Made by a program: the position numbers and the translations under genes. The notes beneath the pieces are model-generated. The model worked only from the letters and a program-made list of their open reading frames with translations, was not told the DNA's origin and did not search any database. A DNA stretch of 8,866 bases from Chloroflexia bacterium (lineage in GTDB: Bacteria; Chloroflexota; Chloroflexia; Thermomicrobiales; JALYUS01): NCBI GenBank assembly GCA_025924435.1, contig JAICIL010000187.1, positions 1-8,866 on the forward strand. Reading direction: 5' to 3'. Shown here piece after piece: positions 6,421-8,866 of this stretch (its first letter is position 1; the number at the start of each line of letters is the position of its first letter).

Positions 6421-6443
6421 GTGAGAGTCTTTTCCCCTCTCAC
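6421..6443. repeat. 7-bp hairpin just before the terminator
   Basis: GTGAGAG (6421-6427) pairs with CTCTCAC (6437-6443) around a nine-base pyrimidine loop. It stands three bases before the terminator stem. A further imperfect stem lies just upstream: GTGAT (6381-6385) with ATCAC (6401-6405), plus CGG with CCG inside. Confidence 0.55.
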
Positions 6444-6446
6444 GTT

Positions 6447-6487
6447 GTAGCAGCCGCCCCCACCGGCTGCTACTTTTCTTTGTTCTC
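6447..6487 (+). terminator. strong Rho-independent terminator
   Basis: GTAGCAGCCG (6447-6456) pairs perfectly with CGGCTGCTAC (6464-6473) over a seven-base loop and is followed directly by TTTTCTTTGTT. Orientation is plus. The nearest upstream gene stops at 6182, 264 bases away, so it ends either a long transcript tail or an RNA encoded in the gap. Confidence 0.88.
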
Positions 6488-6647
6488 GTCCGCCCGTCAC
6501 ACCCACGCGCGCTCGTCCGGGCGCCGCTTCCCAATCTGACACTTCCGTCATCTTCCCTCTTGCCCGTAACTGTTACCCCGAACGATCCGTTAGGCAGAGT
6601 AGAGACGGGCTGAATCGGAAGATGGAAGAGATAGAGGGGGTGCGGGA

Positions 6648-6959
6648 ATGTGGCAGATGACTCACGCGGACGGAGCGGCAGCGAATCAGTTCAGCAGCCC
6701 CGATGCCCGGCGCGTGCCGGCCGATGGCGCGGCGAGCGCGGCGATGTCGGCCGAACAGCGCAAAGAGCTCGCGCGGCTGGATGCGCAGCATCGCGATCGC
6801 TGCGCTCGCATGATGCAGATCAAGGAAGCGTACGAGGCGGGGCGGCTGTCGTTCGATCAGGAATTGGTGCGGGCCCGCGAGATCCAGCGCGAAATTGTCG
6901 CCATCGGGGCGCGGATGTACGAACTCGTGCGCGAGCGGCCCCTCTCCATGTCCCGCTGA
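6648..6959 (+). CDS. small coiled-coil-like protein, unknown function
   Basis: I do not recognise this 103-aa protein. Residues 1-33 are Ala/Gly/Pro-rich and probably unstructured. Residues 34-96 (SAEQRKEL...YELVRE) are densely charged and helical, with an AYEAGRLSFDQ turn at 61-71. This would give a two-helix hairpin or coiled coil. There is no signal peptide or membrane segment, and one Cys (Cys52). The AYEAGxLSFxQ-type turn resembles short bacterial oligomerisation modules such as the SHOCT motif, but I cannot confirm that. GAGGGGG at 6634-6640 lies seven bases before the ATG and supports the start. It follows the strong terminator by 160 bases, so it has its own transcription start. The next gene has its own promoter, so this one may be monocistronic. 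Confidence 0.6.
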   Translation: MWQMTHADGAAANQFSSPDARRVPADGAASAAMSAEQRKELARLDAQHRDRCARMMQIKEAYEAGRLSFDQELVRAREIQREIVAIGARMYELVRERPLSMSR

Positions 6960-7004
6960 CGCGCCACCGCCGGTCGCCACATCGATGCGAGGCAGCGCGA
7001 TTCC

Positions 7005-7017
7005 TGCTATCATTGCG
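7005..7017 (+). promoter_or_regulatory. extended -10 promoter, identical 13-mer to 2569-2581
   Basis: TGCTATCATTGCG holds TG-C-TATCAT (TATCAT at 7008-7013), 45 bases before the ATG at 7059. The exact recurrence upstream of two small genes supports its being a genuine promoter in this organism. The predicted start of transcription would be near 7019-7021. Confidence 0.5.
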
Positions 7018-7058
7018 CGCGATGAACGTGCTGTGGGGTGCGCCGGGGGGCGGAATAG

Positions 7059-7280
7059 ATGGCTGTGGCGGACAACACTGAGCAACTCGATAAAGCGATC
7101 AAACAGACCGTCAAGACCTTCAAGGCGGCGAGCGCGATGCAGATCTGGACATGGTCCATGAACCGCGAGGGCGATCTGCTGACGATTGAAGGCCGCCTGG
7201 ACCAACTGGCACGGGCGGGCATGCTCCACCGCATAGACAACTCCTTCCCGCCCGCGTACAAGATGGGTCGCTGGAAATAG
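7059..7280 (+). CDS. small probable winged-helix protein
   Basis: This 73-aa protein is probably a minimal DNA-binding domain, though I cannot assign a family. The order fits a winged helix: a helix at 7-23 (TEQLDKAIKQTVKTFKA), a second helix at about 26-36, a third recognition-like helix at 42-53 (TIEGRLDQLARA), then GMLHRI and PPAYKMGRWK, which resemble the two wing strands of wHTH proteins. The first part is rich in Lys and the end is basic (YKMGRWK). The start is supported by the G-run and GGA at 7045-7053, five bases upstream. It has its own extended -10 promoter and a terminator-like hairpin 30 bases after the stop, so it is likely a single-gene unit. The wHTH call is inference from pattern only. 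Confidence 0.6.
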   Translation: MAVADNTEQLDKAIKQTVKTFKAASAMQIWTWSMNREGDLLTIEGRLDQLARAGMLHRIDNSFPPAYKMGRWK

Positions 7281-7309
7281 CGAGCAGCGAACGACGAGCG
7301 ACAAGTGCG

Positions 7310-7340
7310 GAGAGGGCCGGCCATCGGCCCTCTCGCTGTT
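7310..7340 (+). terminator. Rho-independent terminator after the winged-helix gene
   Basis: GAGAGGGCCG (7310-7319) pairs perfectly with CGGCCCTCTC (7325-7334) over a five-base loop. The tail GCTGTTTGC is only modestly T-rich. The position, 30 bases past the stop at 7280, fits a terminator. Confidence 0.7.
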
Positions 7341-7433
7341 TGCCGGTGGGCGATCATGCGCGTGGGCAGTGGAAAGAATATTGCATTCCCGCCGGTGTCT
7401 ATGAGACCGTGTCTGTCGCGAAAGGGAGAAGCA

Positions 7434-7676
7434 ATGGCCGAAGCCGAGGACCCGGAGGAATTCACCGAAGAAACGATCGGCAAGTGCCCGGAATGCGACG
7501 CGGCGATGCAGGTGGAAGGGCAGGACCGGATGCGCGACGTTGACCCCGCGCGTATCCTCGGAGGCTCGAAAGCGCTCCAGCCGCAGAGCGACAACAGCCG
7601 CTTCGCTACCCGCCTCCGCTGCGAGAATGGCCACCGGTGGTGGATGCTGACCGAAGACGTGCGCGCGGCGGGGTAG
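7434..7676 (+). CDS. small zinc-ribbon protein
   Basis: This 80-aa protein carries one zinc-ribbon-type site: Cys18-Pro-Glu-Cys21 and Cys63-Glu-Asn-Gly-His67, i.e. CxxC then CxxxH, separated by about 41 residues with no other cysteines. The N-terminal 16 residues are strongly acidic. The middle (residues 28-60) is hydrophilic and could be a loop or disordered insert between the two knuckles. The close CENGHRWW segment is typical of zinc ribbons whose second knuckle ends in His. Its role is unknown; zinc binding is inferred from the ligands. The start is set by AAAGGGAGAA at 7421-7430, three to seven bases before the ATG. The frame is open upstream to 7305 but crosses the terminator hairpin, so the longer form is not credible. 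Confidence 0.7.
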   Translation: MAEAEDPEEFTEETIGKCPECDAAMQVEGQDRMRDVDPARILGGSKALQPQSDNSRFATRLRCENGHRWWMLTEDVRAAG

Positions 7677-7697
7677 GGGCGAATCGCACCTCCGCCC

Positions 7698-7726
7698 TTG
7701 CGACCCACGGCAAGCCCGGCTACGAT
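7698..7726 (+). promoter_or_regulatory. sigma-70-type promoter for the cupin gene
   Basis: TTGCGA (7698-7703) and TACGAT (7721-7726) are spaced by the ideal 17 bases, 50 bases before the ATG at 7776. Each box matches four of six consensus positions. Confidence 0.5.
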
Positions 7727-7775
7727 GCGCGGAGCAGCAAAGAAACGACCGGACGCTTCGTGGGAGGGGAGAGCG

Positions 7776-8216
7776 ATGGCAGCGCATGACAATGGCCCCG
7801 CGCCGCACGTTGAGGACCATGACGGGATTTCCTGCATTCGCGGCAGCGAGAATGTCCGTAATTGGAACAACATCAACTACGCGCTCGGCCTCTCAGGCAA
7901 GAACACGAACGCGCAGCATCTCTCGATGAACGTCGCCACCGTGCCACCGGGCGGCGTCGCCTATGCCCACATTCACGACGGCTTCGAGGTGATGCTCTAT
8001 ATCCTGCAGGGCCACGTCCGCCACGAGTACGGCGAGGGATGCAAGCAGGTGATCGAGAACACGGCGGGCGACTTCATCTTCATCGAGCCGGGCGTCCCGC
8101 ACGAAGTCTTCAACTTGAGCGACACCGAACCGATCGTCGCCGTCGTCGCCCGCTCCGCCGCCGACGAGTGGGACAAGATCATCCCCTACGACCGCACGAC
8201 CGGCAGATCGGGCTAA
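7776..8216 (+). CDS. single-domain cupin protein, metal site complete
   Basis: This is a 146-aa small cupin, probably a metal-binding beta-barrel of unknown reaction. Cupin motif 1 is PPGGVAYAHIHDGFEVMLYILQG (57-79), giving ligands His65, His67 and Glu71. Motif 2 is GDFIFIEPGVPHEVFN (98-113), giving His109. All four usual metal ligands are thus present. The flanking segment NWNNINYALGLS (29-40) and the acidic tail ADEWDKIIPYD (129-139) complete the barrel; there is no signal peptide. Length fits monocupins. The start is chosen by GGGAGGGGA at 7762-7770, five bases before the ATG. In-frame upstream codons to 7698 overlap the promoter and are rejected. Small cupins include dioxygenases, isomerases and sugar-binding proteins, and the sequence alone does not tell which. 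The gene appears to be transcribed alone. Confidence 0.85.
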   Translation: MAAHDNGPAPHVEDHDGISCIRGSENVRNWNNINYALGLSGKNTNAQHLSMNVATVPPGGVAYAHIHDGFEVMLYILQGHVRHEYGEGCKQVIENTAGDFIFIEPGVPHEVFNLSDTEPIVAVVARSAADEWDKIIPYDRTTGRSG

Positions 8217-8261
8217 CCGTCTCCCGGCACGAGAAGCAAACTCCCGCACCACGACTGACAT

Positions 8262-8287
8262 CCGTGCATCACTCATGCAGCACACGG
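8262..8287. repeat. small interrupted palindrome downstream of the cupin gene
   Basis: TGCAT (8265-8269) and ATGCA (8275-8279) form a stem around a five-base loop. CCG (8262-8264) and CGG (8285-8287) may extend it past a five-base bulge. It is short and could be chance. Confidence 0.3.
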
Positions 8288-8300
8288 GGGTAGCGATGGT

Positions 8301-8353
8301 AGCGGCTTTCCAGCCTGCCTCCCCGCATCCAACGGCAGCCTGGAAAGCCTGCT
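8301..8353. repeat. long imperfect hairpin between cupin and ROK genes
   Basis: The arms 8304-8319 and 8334-8349 are complementary at 15 of 16 positions: ten pairs starting GGCTTTCCAG, one mismatch, five pairs, then a 14-base loop. AGC (8301-8303) and GCT (8351-8353) add three pairs past a one-base bulge. No T-run follows on either strand, so it is not a classic Rho-independent terminator. It could end the cupin transcript in another way, or be a small intergenic repeat element. Confidence 0.6.
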
Positions 8354-8373
8354 GACACCAGAAAAACTGAGTT

Positions 8374-8392
8374 GTGTCCGGATGTCGGACAC
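8374..8392. promoter_or_regulatory. 19-bp palindromic operator candidate at the ROK promoter
   Basis: GTGTCCGGATGTCGGACAC has perfect 7-bp arms (GTGTCCG/CGGACAC) around five bases and ends five bases before the -35 box. A second inverted repeat overlaps it: GGATGTC (8380-8386) with GACATCC (8400-8406), whose right arm covers the -35. The place and symmetry fit a dimeric regulator, possibly the downstream ROK protein itself; that link is inference. Confidence 0.6.
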
Positions 8393-8397
8393 GATGC

Positions 8398-8427
8398 TTG
8401 ACATCCCCGCCGACCGCGTGCTACACA
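8398..8427 (+). promoter_or_regulatory. promoter of the ROK regulator gene
   Basis: TTGACA (8398-8403) is a perfect -35 box. TACACA (8422-8427), 18 bases further on, is a modest -10. The ATG at 8466 follows 38 bases later. Confidence 0.6.
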
Positions 8428-8465
8428 TTCTTTGTTACTGAAAGAAAGGTCGCGGGAAGGCAGCG

Positions 8466-8866
8466 ATGACCCTGATTAGCGGCACACCCCAGACGATGGC
8501 GCGCGTCAACCGCTCGGCGATTCAGCGGGCAATCGAGGAGTGGGGGCCGATCTCACGGGCCGATCTCGCGCGGCGGCTCTCGCTCAGTGGCGCGACGGTG
8601 ACGCGCGTCGTCGCCGGGCTGCTGGCCGGGGGAGTCGTCGTCGAAGATCGCCAAGGCGTCTCCACGGGCGGGCGGCGGCCGATCCTGCTCAAGGTCGCGC
8701 CGCGCGCCTCGACGGTGATCGCGGTGGATGTCGGCGGGACGAAGATTGCCACCGGCATCGTTGATCGCACCGGCGGTATCCTCTACGAGCATGTCGCGCC
8801 GACGCGGCAAGGAGATACCGCGCCCCTCGCCGTTCTCCTGCGCGAATTACAGGCGGCGCAGGAAGA
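8466..8866 (+). CDS. ROK-family transcriptional regulator (N-terminal part)
   Basis: The visible 133 residues show a DNA-binding domain fused to the start of a sugar-kinase-like fold, as in NagC/Mlc/XylR repressors. These bind a sugar or sugar phosphate and control sugar-use genes. Residues 12-75 form a winged helix (ARVNRSAIQRAIEEWGPISRADLARRLSLSGATVTRVV..., cut here), with a wing at about 56-75 (GVVVEDRQGVSTGGRRP). Residues 84-95 (VIAVDVGGTKIA) are the phosphate-1 motif DVGGTK of the ROK/hexokinase fold. The family's zinc-binding cysteine motif lies beyond the window. The frame is open to the right edge; a full protein would be about 380-400 aa. GGGAAGG (8454-8460) lies five bases before the ATG. 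A palindrome beside its promoter suggests autoregulation. Controlled sugar genes, if any, are probably to the right. Confidence 0.92.
   Translation, partial: MTLISGTPQTMARVNRSAIQRAIEEWGPISRADLARRLSLSGATVTRVVAGLLAGGVVVEDRQGVSTGGRRPILLKVAPRASTVIAVDVGGTKIATGIVDRTGGILYEHVAPTRQGDTAPLAVLLRELQAAQE

Larger units (their letters stand above)
6183..6647. other. gene-free stretch with five consecutive hairpins, ending in a terminator
   Basis: No convincing coding frame exists in these 465 bases; the open frames are Arg/Ser/Gly-rich shadows. Going left to right, the stretch holds five hairpins: 6190-6256, 6334-6372, 6381-6405, 6421-6443 and 6447-6473. The last is followed by a T-rich tail. The part from about 6390 to 6490 is richer in T and pyrimidines than its surroundings. 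The remainder, 6488-6647, holds the leader of the next gene; TTGCCC at 6560-6565 is a possible -35 there without a clear -10. The stretch may be a long 3' untranslated region, a riboswitch-like leader or a separate small RNA. I could not match it to 6S RNA, SRP RNA, tmRNA or RNase P RNA. Confidence 0.5.

Noticed and set aside
6183..6487. 6S RNA, SRP RNA, tmRNA or RNase P RNA in the structured gap
   Set aside because: I looked for their known conserved cores and end-to-end pairing and found none, so no named RNA family is claimed.
6079..6534. 151-codon minus-strand frame across the gene-free stretch
   Set aside because: Its composition is Arg/Gly/Ser-rich without domains; it runs through the strong plus-strand terminator and has no good ribosome site.
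6573..7820. 415-codon minus-strand frame
   Set aside because: It is antisense to four small plus-strand genes that have individual ribosome sites, promoters and terminators, and its translation shows no recognisable fold.
1..8866. Phage, transposon, CRISPR or defence island
   Set aside because: No transposase, integrase, Cas, nuclease or structural phage signature was seen on either strand, and base composition is even apart from one short pyrimidine-rich patch.

Overview
This is a high-GC bacterial chromosomal window whose genes have strong G/C preference at third codon positions. The lipoproteins, the cupredoxin with a long Ala/Ser/Thr linker, the Cys-pair surface domain and the many small orphan genes suggest a member of the Chloroflexota (Thermomicrobia-like). 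That placement is an inference from protein style; no rRNA or tRNA is present to confirm it.

Layout. (1) Positions 1-1466, minus strand: a CPA1/NhaP-type Na+/H+ antiporter, running off the left edge. (2) Positions 1662-2884, plus strand: a 300-aa TIM-barrel protein that looks like a divergent DUF692/MNIO (multinuclear non-heme iron oxidase) member, then an 89-aa single-pass membrane protein with its own extended -10 promoter. (3) Positions 2909-3505, minus strand: a membrane-anchored blue-copper (cupredoxin) lipoprotein, convergent with group 2. (4) Positions 3666-5424, plus strand: a DAO-family FAD oxidoreductase and a small lipoprotein with a two-Cys Ig-like domain. (5) Positions 5645-7676, plus strand: five short genes (73-103 aa). 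They include a protein matching the TFxEIExLxGxPL...GW domain (DUF7662-like), a probable winged-helix protein and a zinc ribbon. In their midst lies a 465-base gene-free stretch (6183-6647) with five consecutive hairpins, the last a textbook Rho-independent terminator. (6) Positions 7776-8216: a single-domain cupin with a complete metal triad. (7) Positions 8466-8866: the N-terminal part of a ROK-family regulator, preceded by a perfect -35 box with a 19-bp palindrome beside it and, upstream of that, a long imperfect hairpin.

No phage genes, transposases, CRISPR arrays or tRNAs were seen. Most genes look separately transcribed, with individual promoters and strong Shine-Dalgarno sites, so there is little evidence for one co-operating gene cluster. 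The items most worth following up are the structured, terminator-ended stretch at 6190-6487, the stand-alone MNIO-like protein, and the overlapping palindromes at the ROK promoter.
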